From assembly GCA_902799655.1 (NCBI GenBank), contig CADCBH010000007.1, positions 62,001 through 126,000 on the forward strand: DNA of 64,000 bases, written 5' to 3'. Shown here piece after piece: positions 1-8,966 of the stretch; within the stretch, counting starts at the first letter, position 1, and every line of letters starts with the position of its first letter. The notes beneath the pieces are model-generated. The model ran no database searches, was not told the DNA's origin, and saw only the letters and a program-made list of their open reading frames with translations. The translations under genes were made by a program, and so were the position numbers. Origin of the DNA: an uncultured Bacteroidales bacterium (GTDB lineage: Bacteria > Bacteroidota > Bacteroidia > Bacteroidales > Bacteroidaceae).

Positions 1-84
1 CCACACTGTATCTGTAGGATAGAGGATAACCCCCCCCTTGCGGAGCACCTCTACAGCATTCTTGATATCTTGTTCGCGTGTCAT
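1..84 (-). CDS. Sua5/YciO/YrdC-type threonylcarbamoyl-AMP synthase (5' fragment)
   Basis: Only the first 28 codons lie in the window; the rest runs off the left edge. The start ATG shares its A with the TAA stop of prfC (1-nt overlap), so it is the last visible gene of the minus-strand operon. The visible N-terminus has the family opening: a short helix, then VLRKGGVILYPTDTVW, the strand and loop that begin the YrdC fold. In the family this enzyme makes threonylcarbamoyl-adenylate from Thr, bicarbonate and ATP for the t6A37 modification of tRNA. A run of eight G on the coding strand lies at codons 16-19. Full-length status cannot be judged. Confidence 0.8.
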   Translation of the reverse strand, partial: MTREQDIKNAVEVLRKGGVILYPTDTVW

Positions 85-1673
85 TAGAACTCTGATGTAA
101 AGTGAAACTTAATGTGTTCGAAATCCTGCTGAGCCATAGAGAGCACATAACCTGAGTCCGCAAGGAACACATCACGTCCCTCCTTGTCCTTCGCCATGTA
201 CTGGTATTTACGTTTTTTAAAATTCTCAAGTTCTTTCTCGTCATCACTCTCAATCCAACAGGCCTTGTAAAGATGAACGGGTTCCCAACGACACTTTGCA
301 TTGTATTCATTCTCCAAACGATACTGAATAACTTCAAATTGCAATTGTCCTACAGTACCTATAATTTTCCGGTTATTAAACTGATTGACGAACAATTGGG
401 CGACACCCTCGTCCATCAGTTGGTCAATACCTTTCTGAAGCTGTTTCGATTTCATAGGATCGTCGTTCTCAATATACTTAAAGAGCTCTGGCGAGAACGA
501 TGGAAGACCACGGAAGTGGAGTTGTTCACCCTCCGTAATAGTGTCACCAATCTTAAACATGCCACCTGTATCGGGCAGACCAACGATGTCACCTGGCCAT
601 GCCTCATCAATGGTTGATTTGCGCTGAGCCATAAACTGAGTAGGCGACGAAAAACGCAATGTCTTGCCTTGACGCACATGCAGATAGGGCTGATTGCGCT
701 GGAATTTACCGCTACATACTTTGCAGAACGCAATACATGAACGATGATTAGGATCAATATTGGCAGTTATCTTAAAGACAAATCCAGTGAACTTCGGTTC
801 CTCGGGCTGCACATCACGCTCCTCAGCTTTTGTGGGCTTGGGTGATGGAGCAATCTCGACAAAGCAGTCTAACAGTTCCTGCACTCCAAAGTTATTGAGG
901 GCCGAACCGAAAAATACAGGAGCGACCTCAGCAGAACGATAGGTATCGACCTCAAAGTCGGGATATACGCCACTAACCAGTTCAAGGTCTTCACGCAATT
1001 TCTCAGCATCCTGCTCACCTACTCTTTCATCGAGTTCAGGGCTGTCGATATCTACTGCGACTTTTTCAGTTACGCGTTGCTTATCAGGTGTAAAGAGATT
1101 GAGCTGTTGCTCATAGATATTATACACGCCCTTGAACTTGGCTCCCTGGTTGATAGGCCATGACAGTGGGCGAACATGTATTTCAAGTTCTTTCTCCAGC
1201 TCATCAAGCAAATCAAAGGGGTCACGACCCTCACGGTCCATTTTGTTGATGAAAATGATGACAGGGGTGTTACGCATACGACAAACATTCATCAACTTAC
1301 GCGTCTGCGTCTCAACACCTTTTGCGCCATCAACCACAATAATCGCCGAGTCCACCGCTGTCAGCGTACGGTAGGTATCTTCGGCAAAATCCTGGTGACC
1401 GGGGGTATCCAGAATGTTAACCTTATATTCTATATCCTTACCATCTGGGGTATAATCAAACTCCATCACAGAGGTCGATACCGAGATACCACGTTGTTTC
1501 TCAATATCCATCCAGTCAGATGTGGCAGTCTTCTTGATTTTATTACTCTTCACGGCGCCAGCTACCTGAATCTGTCCGCCAAAAAGCAGGAACTTCTCTG
1601 TCAGCGTAGTCTTACCTGCGTCTGGGTGCGAGATAATCGCAAAGGTTCTTCTTCTTTCTATTTCTTGATTCAT
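84..1673 (-). CDS. prfC: Peptide chain release factor 3 (RF3)
   Basis: A 529-aa translational GTPase, normal length for RF3, which recycles RF1/RF2 from the ribosome after termination. The N-terminal G domain has the P-loop ([12 protein letters not shown], about residues 16-27), the switch region with [13 protein letters not shown], the G3 motif DTPGHQDF and the G4 motif NKMD. The motif EKQRGISV separates RF3 from EF-G-type factors. The C-terminal half holds the beta-barrel and RF3-specific C domain with [13 protein letters not shown]. The start overlaps the rfbD stop by 4 nt (ATGA), and the stop overlaps the next gene by 1 nt, indicating translational coupling in the operon. Confidence 0.95.
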   Translation of the reverse strand: MNQEIERRRTFAIISHPDAGKTTLTEKFLLFGGQIQVAGAVKSNKIKKTATSDWMDIEKQRGISVSTSVMEFDYTPDGKDIEYKVNILDTPGHQDFAEDTYRTLTAVDSAIIVVDGAKGVETQTRKLMNVCRMRNTPVIIFINKMDREGRDPFDLLDELEKELEIHVRPLSWPINQGAKFKGVYNIYEQQLNLFTPDKQRVTEKVAVDIDSPELDERVGEQDAEKLREDLELVSGVYPDFEVDTYRSAEVAPVFFGSALNNFGVQELLDCFVEIAPSPKPTKAEERDVQPEEPKFTGFVFKITANIDPNHRSCIAFCKVCSGKFQRNQPYLHVRQGKTLRFSSPTQFMAQRKSTIDEAWPGDIVGLPDTGGMFKIGDTITEGEQLHFRGLPSFSPELFKYIENDDPMKSKQLQKGIDQLMDEGVAQLFVNQFNNRKIIGTVGQLQFEVIQYRLENEYNAKCRWEPVHLYKACWIESDDEKELENFKKRKYQYMAKDKEGRDVFLADSGYVLSMAQQDFEHIKFHFTSEF

Positions 1674-2518
1674 AATCTGTCAATACAATCTTTTAATGAC
1701 TCTTCCCAATAAGGGATTTCAATACCATAGGTCTTTTTCATCTTCGTTTTGTCAAGCACGCTGTAATGTGGGCGTTTTGCAGGCGTGGGATATTCAGCTG
1801 TATGCAGCGGACGTACATGACAGGTATTGATGCCTGCTAAACGATGAATGGCCTTAGCGAAGTCGTACCACGATATGACTCCCTCGTTAGAGAAATGGTA
1901 GATGCCCGGCACAATGCCTTGTTCAATGGCTGTCATAACGACCCTGGCAAGGTCGCGGGCATAAGTAGGTGTACCTATCTGATCGAAGATGACTCCAAGT
2001 TCCGGCTTTTCATTACCCAATCGAATCATCGTCTTCACGAAATTATTACCGAATGTGGAATACAACCATGCCGTACGGATAATCATCGATTTCTCACACA
2101 ATTTCTGAACGTTGAATTCGCCCACCAACTTGGTCTTGCCATAGACGCTATTGGGGCAAGTATCATCATCCTCTGTATATGGTGTATGATTAGTACCATC
2201 AAAGACATAGTCTGTAGAAATCTGGATTATCCATCCGCCACGCTGCCCTATAGCATGGGCCAGAAACGCAGGAGCCTCAGCATTCAGTTTCTGGCAGAGT
2301 GCCTCGTTGTCTTCAGCCTTATCAACTGCAGTATAAGCAGCACAGTTCACAATGCCGTCAATCTGATGCTCTCTGACAAAGGTTTCAATAGCTTGCTGAT
2401 TGGTAATGTCTAGTTCTGCCACATCTGTATTAAAATAGGTATGCTGGGGATAGCTTTTCTCCAGCAATTGCATTTCATTACCTAATTGGCCATTACAGCC
2501 CGTTATCAATATATTCAT
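1670..2518 (-). CDS. rfbD: dTDP-4-dehydrorhamnose reductase
   Basis: A 282-aa short-chain dehydrogenase/reductase of the RmlD family. It should reduce dTDP-4-dehydro-L-rhamnose to dTDP-L-rhamnose, a surface polysaccharide precursor. Visible motifs: the Rossmann glycine motif ITGCNGQLG (residues 5-13), [21 protein letters not shown], and the catalytic YGKTK. The C-terminal half contains the substrate segment [17 protein letters not shown]. No rfbA, rfbB or rfbC is in the window, so the rest of the pathway lies elsewhere. The gene is 1 nt from the DUF4924 gene and overlaps prfC by 4 nt. Confidence 0.93.
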   Translation of the reverse strand: MNILITGCNGQLGNEMQLLEKSYPQHTYFNTDVAELDITNQQAIETFVREHQIDGIVNCAAYTAVDKAEDNEALCQKLNAEAPAFLAHAIGQRGGWIIQISTDYVFDGTNHTPYTEDDDTCPNSVYGKTKLVGEFNVQKLCEKSMIIRTAWLYSTFGNNFVKTMIRLGNEKPELGVIFDQIGTPTYARDLARVVMTAIEQGIVPGIYHFSNEGVISWYDFAKAIHRLAGINTCHVRPLHTAEYPTPAKRPHYSVLDKTKMKKTYGIEIPYWEESLKDCIDRL

Positions 2519-2519
2519 C

Positions 2520-3065
2520 TTATTCGAATTTCAGCCCTTCTTCCTTGTCCTTTTTGTAATAGTCGCTAAGCATACCCAAAAAAGTAGTAATCTCCTTGAC
2601 TGCATGCTGAGTATTAGGAGTTATTTCCTTTTTCTGCAGACGCAGCAGCATTACACCGTATAAAGAATTGAAACATGTCTCAATCTCGTTTTCCTCTTTG
2701 TCAGCGCCATGATTACGCAACTCGACGATATATGGAAGCACCTTATAATACTCAGCATTATAGAAAGGGAACTTTGTTGATGAAAGCAATTGGGCATGTA
2801 GTTCTACCAACTGCATCATCACAACCTTATTAATCTGAAGATGTCCTTGCTCACGGCAATCCTCCGAATTCATCATTCTAATAAGATTACCAAACCAGTC
2901 GGTCTCTTCTTCTTTTTGTTCATCGCTATAATCAAAGCGATTGATATATTCTCTACGAATGCGACCAATGGAACAGCCAAACGCACGGATGGTATCCTCC
3001 ACCTGCCACATATACAACAAGTATTCTGCAATATTGTTCTTACGTAATTCTTGGGCAATAAACAT
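2520..3065 (-). CDS. DUF4924 family protein
   Basis: A 181-aa soluble, mostly helical protein without signal peptide or membrane segments. The opening MFIAQELRKNNIAEYLLYMWQ is characteristic of DUF4924, a family I know only from Bacteroidota and with no assigned function. The sequence is rich in Glu, Lys and Gln and looks like an all-alpha bundle. It sits 27 nt after the LysE-type gene and 1 nt before rfbD, so it is co-transcribed, but neither neighbour suggests a role. The family call rests on recognising the N-terminal pattern. Confidence 0.8.
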   Translation of the reverse strand: MFIAQELRKNNIAEYLLYMWQVEDTIRAFGCSIGRIRREYINRFDYSDEQKEEETDWFGNLIRMMNSEDCREQGHLQINKVVMMQLVELHAQLLSSTKFPFYNAEYYKVLPYIVELRNHGADKEENEIETCFNSLYGVMLLRLQKKEITPNTQHAVKEITTFLGMLSDYYKKDKEEGLKFE

Positions 3066-3092
3066 CTTTGTTATTCTAAATCCTTTTTACCT

Positions 3093-3758
3093 TTAAAAGA
3101 AACGGAACAGATTGGTTACAGTACCAAACAGTGATATGAAAGAGAAAATGATCACCACAACTCCAATGACACGATTAATAATCCTAATACCTTGGGCATC
3201 GAATATGGTTCGTACTTTATCAACCAGCCACGACAAGCCATACCACCACAAAAGAGCTCCTCCAACAATGCTCGCAAAGCCAATGACCATCTCAAACGGA
3301 TGATCGGGAATGACAAAAGCGAACTGGGCAAACAGTGCCATGAACAAGAACACAATCAGCGGGTTTGAGAATGTCACCAAAAAAGCTGTCCACGTATTAT
3401 ACCAGAATGTACCACGCTGCATGCCCGACTTACGCATATTTTTCGTAGGGTCACTAATCCACGTATAGACACCAAAGCCTAACAGCAGTACAGAGCCAAT
3501 AATCTGTAGATAGAACTTATTCTGTTCGTTGTTGATAAAATCCATCACAAAGGCCATACCGAAACCCGTGATGCCAGCATAGATGATATCACTGACAGCA
3601 GCCCCTATACCAGTGACAAAACCATACAGGCGCCCTTTGTTCAATGTACGCTGTACACATAGGATGCCTACTGGTCCCATTGGTGCTGAGGCGACCATGC
3701 CTATCAGCATGCCTTTAAACACCAAATCTACTACATTAATATGTATAGGAAACATCAT
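3093..3758 (-). CDS. LysE-family amino-acid/metabolite exporter
   Basis: A 221-aa inner-membrane protein of the LysE/RhtB fold with about six hydrophobic segments. The family signature is GMVASAPMGPVGILCVQRTLNKGRLYGFVTGIGAA read in pieces: a Pro-rich first helix followed by the charged loop RTLNKGR. Substrate is unknown; relatives export lysine, homoserine or cysteine. The frame stays open upstream, but I place the start at the ATG at 3758 (a second ATG follows at 3755), because a TACCTTTG promoter box lies at 3767-3774, which makes further upstream starts implausible. First gene of the operon running to the left edge. Confidence 0.82.
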   Translation of the reverse strand: MMFPIHINVVDLVFKGMLIGMVASAPMGPVGILCVQRTLNKGRLYGFVTGIGAAVSDIIYAGITGFGMAFVMDFINNEQNKFYLQIIGSVLLLGFGVYTWISDPTKNMRKSGMQRGTFWYNTWTAFLVTFSNPLIVFLFMALFAQFAFVIPDHPFEMVIGFASIVGGALLWWYGLSWLVDKVRTIFDAQGIRIINRVIGVVVIIFSFISLFGTVTNLFRFF

Positions 3759-3766
3759 ATTCGGTG

Positions 3767-3774
3767 CAAAGGTA
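3767..3774 (-). promoter_or_regulatory. Bacteroidota -7 box for the LysE operon
   Basis: TACCTTTG on the minus strand, ending 8 nt before the first candidate ATG (3758). No clear TTG is seen 19-21 bp upstream. The short distance implies a very short or absent 5' leader. Confidence 0.5.
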
Positions 3775-3848
3775 CAACTTTTTATTATTATTTGTCTTTG
3801 GACAACGTTAAAGGGAGTTAAACCGCATAAGTTTTCTTGGGAAATGAC

Positions 3849-3856
3849 TATCTTTG
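3849..3856 (+). promoter_or_regulatory. Bacteroidota -7 box for the glucokinase gene
   Basis: TATCTTTG, 35 nt before the ATG at 3892 and divergent from the LysE promoter 75 bp away. No clear -33 TTTG at the right spacing. Confidence 0.5.
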
Positions 3857-3891
3857 CACACAAAAGCAGAAATTTTTATAAAAATATTACT

Positions 3892-4875
3892 ATGTACGAA
3901 CAGCAAGGAATCAAGCCGTATGTTATCGGCCTAGACTTAGGCGGTACCAATGCCGTTTTCGGGATTGTGGACCAGCGTGGTGAAATCAAAGCTACTACAG
4001 CCATTAAAACTCAACAGTACGATACTGCTGAGGCATTTATCGAAGCATCTGTCAATGCCCTCCAGCCCATCATTGAGCAGGTTGGAGGTATGGAAAAGAT
4101 AAAAGCAATGGGAGTCGGTGCGCCTAATGGCAACTATTACAAAGGAACTATAGAGATTGCTCCTAATATCAAGTGGGCACATGACTGCATCGTTCCATTG
4201 GGTCAGATGTTCAGTGAGAAACTGGAAGGCATTCCCGTTGCCGTCACCAATGATGCCAACGCAGCAGCTATCGGCGAGATGGTCTATGGTGTTGCTCGTG
4301 GCATGAAGAACTTTATCGTCATTACCCTTGGTACAGGTGTAGGTTCTGGCATCGTGGTTAATGGCCAGTTGGTATATGGCAGTGACGGCTTTGCAGGAGA
4401 ACTGGGGCACGTCACGATGGTACGTGGTGAAGAAGGACGCCCATGCGGTTGCGGCCGTACAGGTTGTCTGGAAGCCTATTGCTCTGCAACCGGTGTGGCA
4501 CGTACTGCCCGCGAGCTGTTGCAGAAGACCAAACGCCCTTCTCTTCTGCGTGACATTAAACCTGAAGACATCACATCTCTCGAAGTTTCTATCGCAGCAG
4601 GCAAAGGCGATGAGCTGGCCAAAGAGATTTATGAGTTCACTGGTAAGATGCTGGGTGAGGCCTGCGCTGACTTTGCAACTTTCTGCTCACCTGAAGCATT
4701 TATCTTCTTCGGAGGCATGACAAAAGCCGGTGACCTGATTATGGAGCCCATCAAAAGAGCTTACGATAAGCATGTCATGAACGTCTACAAGGGTAAAGCC
4801 CAGTTCTTAGTGAGTGGTCTTGATGGTGCTTCAGCAGCTGTGCTGGGTGCTTCGGCCATTGGTTGGGAAGTATAA
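3892..4875 (+). CDS. ROK-family glucokinase
   Basis: A 327-aa sugar kinase, probably phosphorylating glucose with ATP. The phosphate-binding loop is canonical (LDLGGTNAVFG, residues 14-24), the catalytic region is NDANAAAIGE with the Asp base intact, and the zinc site is GH...CGCGRTGCLEAY. GTGVGSG is also present. The frame is open far upstream, antisense to the LysE gene. I start at MYEQQ because it lies just after a TATCTTTG box and gives standard family length. Contrast with the two degenerate ROK genes at 53466-55439, which lack the GGT loop. Sugar specificity cannot be proven from sequence. Confidence 0.88.
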   Translation: MYEQQGIKPYVIGLDLGGTNAVFGIVDQRGEIKATTAIKTQQYDTAEAFIEASVNALQPIIEQVGGMEKIKAMGVGAPNGNYYKGTIEIAPNIKWAHDCIVPLGQMFSEKLEGIPVAVTNDANAAAIGEMVYGVARGMKNFIVITLGTGVGSGIVVNGQLVYGSDGFAGELGHVTMVRGEEGRPCGCGRTGCLEAYCSATGVARTARELLQKTKRPSLLRDIKPEDITSLEVSIAAGKGDELAKEIYEFTGKMLGEACADFATFCSPEAFIFFGGMTKAGDLIMEPIKRAYDKHVMNVYKGKAQFLVSGLDGASAAVLGASAIGWEV

Positions 4876-4889
4876 ATAGGTTATAAAAA

Positions 4890-4917
4890 GAGGTTGGTGC
4901 AGGACGCTACCAACCTC
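4890..4917 (+). terminator. Hairpin after glucokinase gene
   Basis: A perfect 9-bp stem, GAGGTTGGT (4890-4898) with ACCAACCTC (4909-4917), loop 10 nt. There is no T tract after it, so it could be a bidirectional structure between convergent genes or an RNA 3'-end stabiliser. Confidence 0.5.
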
Positions 4918-5046
4918 AACCTATGAAGTATGATAAGTGACGTGGCAATAGCCTACGTAAGGCTTATCGGGGGCAAATTTAGACAATAATCAGAAAAAAA
5001 ACAAATTTTTCGCTATTTTTTTTCGATTTTTCTCATTTTCCCCACT

Positions 5047-5469
5047 TTAGCCACACGACTCTTCTGGGTTCATAGGTACTGCAACCTGTTTCCTAAACCC
5101 CATACCAGTCACATGACAAATCAAACGACCCTCCTGGTTGGTGACTTTCACCTCCACGGAGGGTATTTTATGGTGGTCACATACGCTGAAAGCCTCTGCG
5201 GTAAGCTCATCACCCACTCGTGCACTCGACACAAACATAATACTATTATGTATGCCAAATGTCAGTTGTCCTTGATAATTCATCAAAGCAGCAATCGCCA
5301 AATCGGCCAACGTAAACAGAGCACCGCCCTGACAAACATTTCCGCCATTCAGATGCTGCTCTGTTACTATCATCTGCGCCACAGCATGCTGAGCATCAGC
5401 AGCGACAATCCGGCAACCCGCCTGAGCAGCAAAACGATCTGTTTTATTGAGTAATTCCTGTATATTCAT
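5047..5469 (-). CDS. PaaI-type hotdog-fold thioesterase
   Basis: A 140-aa single-domain hotdog protein. The core motif NGGNVCQGGALFTLADLAIAAL matches the PaaI/YbgC-like acyl-CoA thioesterase family (a conserved NG..HGG-type helix, here with Q replacing the usual His). Later strands contain ARVGDELTAEA and VTNQEGRLICHVTGMGFR. The frame is open to 5496, but that ATG lies inside the TAATTTTG promoter box (5494-5501), so I use MNIQELL at 5469. It stands alone, divergent from the trp operon. Substrate unknown. A second hotdog protein (53040-53459) sits among the menaquinone genes. Confidence 0.78.
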   Translation of the reverse strand: MNIQELLNKTDRFAAQAGCRIVAADAQHAVAQMIVTEQHLNGGNVCQGGALFTLADLAIAALMNYQGQLTFGIHNSIMFVSSARVGDELTAEAFSVCDHHKIPSVEVKVTNQEGRLICHVTGMGFRKQVAVPMNPEESCG

Positions 5470-5493
5470 AACATCAAATAACCTTTTTGATTG

Positions 5494-5501
5494 CAAAATT
5501 A
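5494..5501 (-). promoter_or_regulatory. Bacteroidota -7 box for the thioesterase gene
   Basis: TAATTTTG on the minus strand, 24 nt before the chosen ATG at 5469. It decides the start codon, because the longer ORF would begin within the box. Confidence 0.55.
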
Positions 5502-5541
5502 CACTTTTTCTATCAAATCATTAAAAAAAAACGCCGAAAAG

Positions 5542-5573
5542 TTTGCATATCAAAAGAAAAACATGTACTTTTG
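5542..5573 (+). promoter_or_regulatory. trp operon promoter
   Basis: A full Bacteroidota promoter: TTTG at 5542-5545, 20 bp, then TACTTTTG at 5566-5573. Transcription should start about 5580, giving a leader of about 190 nt before trpB that carries trpL and the attenuator. Confidence 0.75.
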
Positions 5574-5600
5574 TGGCGAAAATTTAAAAAACAAAACTAG

Positions 5601-5654
5601 ATGCAGTATTCAATGAACTATACATGGTGGTGGCGTAACTCGAGATTAAAATAG
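5601..5654 (+). CDS. trpL: trp operon leader peptide
   Basis: A 17-aa ORF (MQYSMNYTWWWRNSRLK) with three consecutive TGG codons at 5625-5633, followed by TAG. It sits 28 nt downstream of the trp promoter and directly upstream of competing RNA stems and a strong terminator. The arrangement matches a Trp-codon ribosome-stalling attenuator. Three adjacent Trp codons, the rarest amino acid, in a 17-codon ORF before trp genes is very unlikely by chance. Too short for normal gene finders. Confidence 0.9.
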   Translation: MQYSMNYTWWWRNSRLK

Positions 5655-5729
5655 TCGCGAGGTACGAAGCCGTATAGTATCAGGAATTGGATAAAGTGAG
5701 GCTCGTCGTTTACGCGACGGGCCTCTTTT
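5634..5729 (+). promoter_or_regulatory. Transcription attenuator of the trp operon
   Basis: Three mutually exclusive stems are visible. Stem 1:2 pairs 5634-5642 with 5658-5666 (eight pairs and one mismatch). Antiterminator 2:3 pairs ACGAAGCC (5664-5671) with GGCTCGT (5700-5706), one bulged A. Terminator 3:4 pairs 5698-5708 with 5715-5725 (11 pairs, one G-T wobble, 6-nt loop) and is followed by TTTT. A ribosome stalled at the Trp codons (5625-5633) would cover strand 1, free strand 2 for strand 3, and prevent termination. With Trp abundant, strand 2 is occupied and the terminator forms. Confidence 0.88.
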
Positions 5730-5773
5730 CAGTTTCAAGCAAATGAATAATAAAATAATAAAGTATTAACATT

Positions 5774-6952
5774 ATGAGTTACTTAGTAGATGACAAAGGG
5801 TTTTACGGTGAGTTTGGAGGTGCTTATGTGCCTGAGATTCTCTATGCCACAGTCAAGAAGTTGCAGGAGGAGTATCTGCCTATCATCGAGTCGGAAGAGT
5901 TTCAACGCGAGTACATGCAGCTACTGCGTGACTATGTAGGTCGTCCTTCACCTCTTTATTATGCCCATCGCATGAGTGAGCGTTACGGTTGTCAGTTGTA
6001 TCTGAAGCGTGAAGATCTCAACCACACGGGAGCTCACAAGATCAACAACACCATCGGACAGATTCTGCTGGCAAAGAAAATGGGAAAGAAGCGCATCATT
6101 GCCGAGACTGGAGCCGGTCAACATGGTGTAGCTACTGCTACGGTCTGTGCCCTCATGGATATGCCCTGCGTTGTTTATCAGGGAGCACTCGATGTTGAGC
6201 GTCAGCATGTCAATGTAGAACGTATGAAGATGCTGGGTGCCGAGGTGCGCCCTGTAAAGACTGGCAACTGGACACTCAAGGATGCCACCAACGAGGCCAT
6301 CCGCGACTGGTGCTGTCATCCTGCTGATACTTTTTATATAATAGGTAGCACGGTAGGTCCTCATCCCTATCCCGATATGGTGGCTCGACTTCAAAGTGTC
6401 ATTTCCAAGGAGATTAAGGAACAGCTGCAAGAGAAGATCGGCCGCGACTATCCTGACATTCTGATGGCATGCGTAGGTGGTGGCAGCAATGCTGCCGGCA
6501 CCATCTACCATTATATCGATGACGAGCGTGTGCGCATCATTCTGGCTGAGGCCGGTGGTAAAGGCGCAGACACCGGTCACACAGCGGCGACCATCCATGC
6601 TGGACGTTTGGGTATTCTGCATGGTTCCAAGACGTTAGTCATGCAGACTCCTGACGGTCAGATTATCGAAGCTGAGAGCATCTCTGCAGGTCTCGACTAT
6701 CCAGGTATCGGTCCTATGCATGCCAATCTGGCCACTCAGCATCGTGCCACAGTGTATAGCATCAATGACGACGAGGCTGTCCGCGCCGCCTTTGAGATGA
6801 CACGTCTGGAAGGCATCATTCCTGCACTGGAGTCAGCCCATGCCGTTGCAGCTCTTGAGAAAATACAGTTCAAGCCCGACGATGTTGTCGTACTAACGGT
6901 AAGCGGTCGTGGCGATAAAGACATAGAAACCTATCTGAACTTCAAACTATGA
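5774..6952 (+). CDS. trpB: Tryptophan synthase beta chain
   Basis: A 392-aa PLP enzyme that condenses indole with serine to give tryptophan, as the alpha2beta2 complex with TrpA. The PLP lysine is K89 in GAHKINNTIGQ. The N-terminal FGGAYVPEILY, GAGQHGVATAT, and the phosphate-binding CVGGGSNAAGTIYHYIDD are all present. This is the TrpB1 type by length. First gene after the attenuator. Its stop overlaps the trpE start by 4 nt (ATGA). Confidence 0.97.
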   Translation: MSYLVDDKGFYGEFGGAYVPEILYATVKKLQEEYLPIIESEEFQREYMQLLRDYVGRPSPLYYAHRMSERYGCQLYLKREDLNHTGAHKINNTIGQILLAKKMGKKRIIAETGAGQHGVATATVCALMDMPCVVYQGALDVERQHVNVERMKMLGAEVRPVKTGNWTLKDATNEAIRDWCCHPADTFYIIGSTVGPHPYPDMVARLQSVISKEIKEQLQEKIGRDYPDILMACVGGGSNAAGTIYHYIDDERVRIILAEAGGKGADTGHTAATIHAGRLGILHGSKTLVMQTPDGQIIEAESISAGLDYPGIGPMHANLATQHRATVYSINDDEAVRAAFEMTRLEGIIPALESAHAVAALEKIQFKPDDVVVLTVSGRGDKDIETYLNFKL

Positions 6953-8340
6953 ATACCTATCATTTTACAACTACCAGCAAGACCATCCTAGGCGACCTCT
7001 ATACACCCGTTGCAGCCTACATGCGACTGCGCGATATTTATCCTCAGAGTGCACTGATGGAGAGTAGCGACTACCACGATGCCAGCAACTCACGCTCGTT
7101 TATCGGCATCCATCCTATAGCTTCTGTAGCCGTCAGCCACGGAGTGGCGACTGTCACTTTTCCTGATGGGAACAATGAGAATCATGAGATTACAAAGAAC
7201 TATGGCACCGCCGAGGCCATTCATACGCTCATTGACCGTATTCACATCGAAGGTGACGACGCCAGTCTTTGTGGTCTTCTCGGTTACACCAGTTTCAATG
7301 CGGTGCGCTATTTTGAGCAGATAGCCGTAAAGGATGAGACGCAAGAGCGCAACGATGCTCCCGACATTCTGTATATTCTTTATCAAGTGATGATAGTCTT
7401 CGACCATCACAATAACCAACTGAAGGTAGTAAGCCTCTCGGGAAACGACGAGGTATCAGAGGTACTGAAAGCCATGAACCGCTCCAATGTCCAGTCATAT
7501 GCTTTCCATCCTGTCGGCGATGTGAAGTCGACGCTGACTGACGAGGAGCATAAGGACAATATCCGTCGCGGCATCCAGCATTGTCTGCGTGGCGATGTTT
7601 TCCAGATTGTTCTCTCACGTCGTTTTATTCAGCGCTATGAAGGCGACGATTTCAAACTTTACCGTGCCCTGCGCAGCATCAATCCCTCACCCTATCTGTT
7701 TTACTTTGATTTCGGTGGTTTCCGTATCTTTGGTTCTTCACCCGAAACCCATTGTCGCATAGAGGGCAAAAAAGCATATATCGACCCGATTGCCGGTACA
7801 ACCAAGCGTACTGGCGATGCTGAGGCTGACAGACGTGGTGCTGAATATCTGCGCAATGATCCAAAAGAGAATGCCGAGCATGTAATGCTAGTCGATCTGG
7901 CCCGCAACGACCTCAGCCGCAACTGTCATGGCGTTAAGGTCGACTTCTACAAAGACCTGCAATACTATTCTCACGTCATCCACCTCGTGTCACGCGTTAG
8001 TGGCGAGCTCGACGAGGGCGCAGATCCCATCAAGGCATTTATCGACACGTTCCCTGCTGGCACACTGAGTGGAGCGCCCAAGGTGCGTGCCATGCAGCTC
8101 ATCAGTGAGTATGAACCACACAACCGTGGAGCCTATGGCGGTTGCATCGGCATCATAGGTCTCGATGGCTCACTCAATCAGGCCATCACCATTCGTACCT
8201 TTGTATCGCGCAACGGCGAGCTATGGTTCCAAGCTGGCGGCGGCATCGTTGCCAAGAGTGATGTAGAGTATGAGTTACAGGAAGTGAATAACAAACTGGG
8301 GGCCCTACGTAAGGCCATCGAAAAAGCAGCAGTATTATGA
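6949..8340 (+). CDS. trpE: Anthranilate synthase component I
   Basis: A 463-aa chorismate-utilizing enzyme forming anthranilate with TrpG. The N-terminal segment SALMESSD (about residues 35-42) corresponds to the LLES-type tryptophan feedback site, which favours TrpE over para-aminobenzoate synthase. The catalytic C-terminal half shows FQIVLSRRF, FGSSPETHCRIEG, PIAGTTKRTGD, HVMLVDLARNDLSR and FPAGTLSGAPKVRAMQLI. Overlaps both trpB and trpG by ATGA junctions, indicating coupled translation. Confidence 0.95.
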   Translation: MNTYHFTTTSKTILGDLYTPVAAYMRLRDIYPQSALMESSDYHDASNSRSFIGIHPIASVAVSHGVATVTFPDGNNENHEITKNYGTAEAIHTLIDRIHIEGDDASLCGLLGYTSFNAVRYFEQIAVKDETQERNDAPDILYILYQVMIVFDHHNNQLKVVSLSGNDEVSEVLKAMNRSNVQSYAFHPVGDVKSTLTDEEHKDNIRRGIQHCLRGDVFQIVLSRRFIQRYEGDDFKLYRALRSINPSPYLFYFDFGGFRIFGSSPETHCRIEGKKAYIDPIAGTTKRTGDAEADRRGAEYLRNDPKENAEHVMLVDLARNDLSRNCHGVKVDFYKDLQYYSHVIHLVSRVSGELDEGADPIKAFIDTFPAGTLSGAPKVRAMQLISEYEPHNRGAYGGCIGIIGLDGSLNQAITIRTFVSRNGELWFQAGGGIVAKSDVEYELQEVNNKLGALRKAIEKAAVL

Positions 8341-8900
8341 AAATAGTCATCATAGACAACTACGACTCGTTTACATATAATCTGAGTCACTTAGTGAAAG
8401 ATTTGGGCGCAGAGGTCACCGTCGTGCGCAATGACCAGTTCGAACTCAACGACCTGGAAGGTTTTAGCAAGATTATTCTCTCGCCAGGCCCCGGAATTCC
8501 CAGCGAGGCAGGTCTCTTGCTCGACGTAATCAAGACCTATGCCGGTAAAAAGCCCATTCTAGGCGTCTGCCTGGGCCATCAAGCCATCGGCGAAGCGTTT
8601 GGTGGACAACTAGAGAACCTGAGCGATGTCTTCCACGGAGTGGCTACTCCATGCCATATCATTGCCGACGACCCCATCTTCAGTGGCATCGAGCGTAACA
8701 TCACCATTGGTCGCTACCATTCGTGGGTGGTTGCAAAGGAAGGATTGCCCAATTGTCTGGAGGTCACTGCCGTTAGTGACGAAGGCCAGATTATGGCAAT
8801 GCGTCATCGCGAACTGAACGTCCGCGGCATCCAGTTCCACCCTGAGAGTGTACTCACCCCTGACGGCAAGAAAATGCTGCAGAACTGGATGTTCTTATGA
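8337..8900 (+). CDS. trpG: Anthranilate synthase component II (glutamine amidotransferase)
   Basis: A 187-aa class I glutamine amidotransferase supplying ammonia to TrpE. Catalytic triad visible: Cys78 in GVCLGHQAIGE, and His/Glu in QFHPESVLTP. The oxyanion motif LSPGPGIPSE is present. It overlaps trpE by 4 nt and is a separate polypeptide, not fused to TrpE or TrpD. In some bacteria such a subunit also serves folate synthesis; no pabB is seen here. Confidence 0.95.
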   Translation: MKIVIIDNYDSFTYNLSHLVKDLGAEVTVVRNDQFELNDLEGFSKIILSPGPGIPSEAGLLLDVIKTYAGKKPILGVCLGHQAIGEAFGGQLENLSDVFHGVATPCHIIADDPIFSGIERNITIGRYHSWVVAKEGLPNCLEVTAVSDEGQIMAMRHRELNVRGIQFHPESVLTPDGKKMLQNWMFL

Positions 8901-8904
8901 ATCT

Positions 8905-8944
8905 TCGAAATATCGAAACATCGGAACATCATAATAACGAAATA
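8905..8944 (+). repeat. 8-bp degenerate tandem repeat in trpG-trpD spacer
   Basis: Octamers with consensus TCGAAAYA: three close copies at 8905-8928 and two diverged ones to 8944. They fill most of the 66-nt spacer. The same octamer type recurs in the trpC-trpF spacer. Confidence 0.75.
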
Positions 8945-8966
8945 ACAATAATAAAAACAATAAATT

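Noticed and set aside
3583..3891. N-terminal extension of the glucokinase ORF
   Set aside because: It is antisense to the LysE-type gene and contains both promoters; the canonical kinase start is at 3892.
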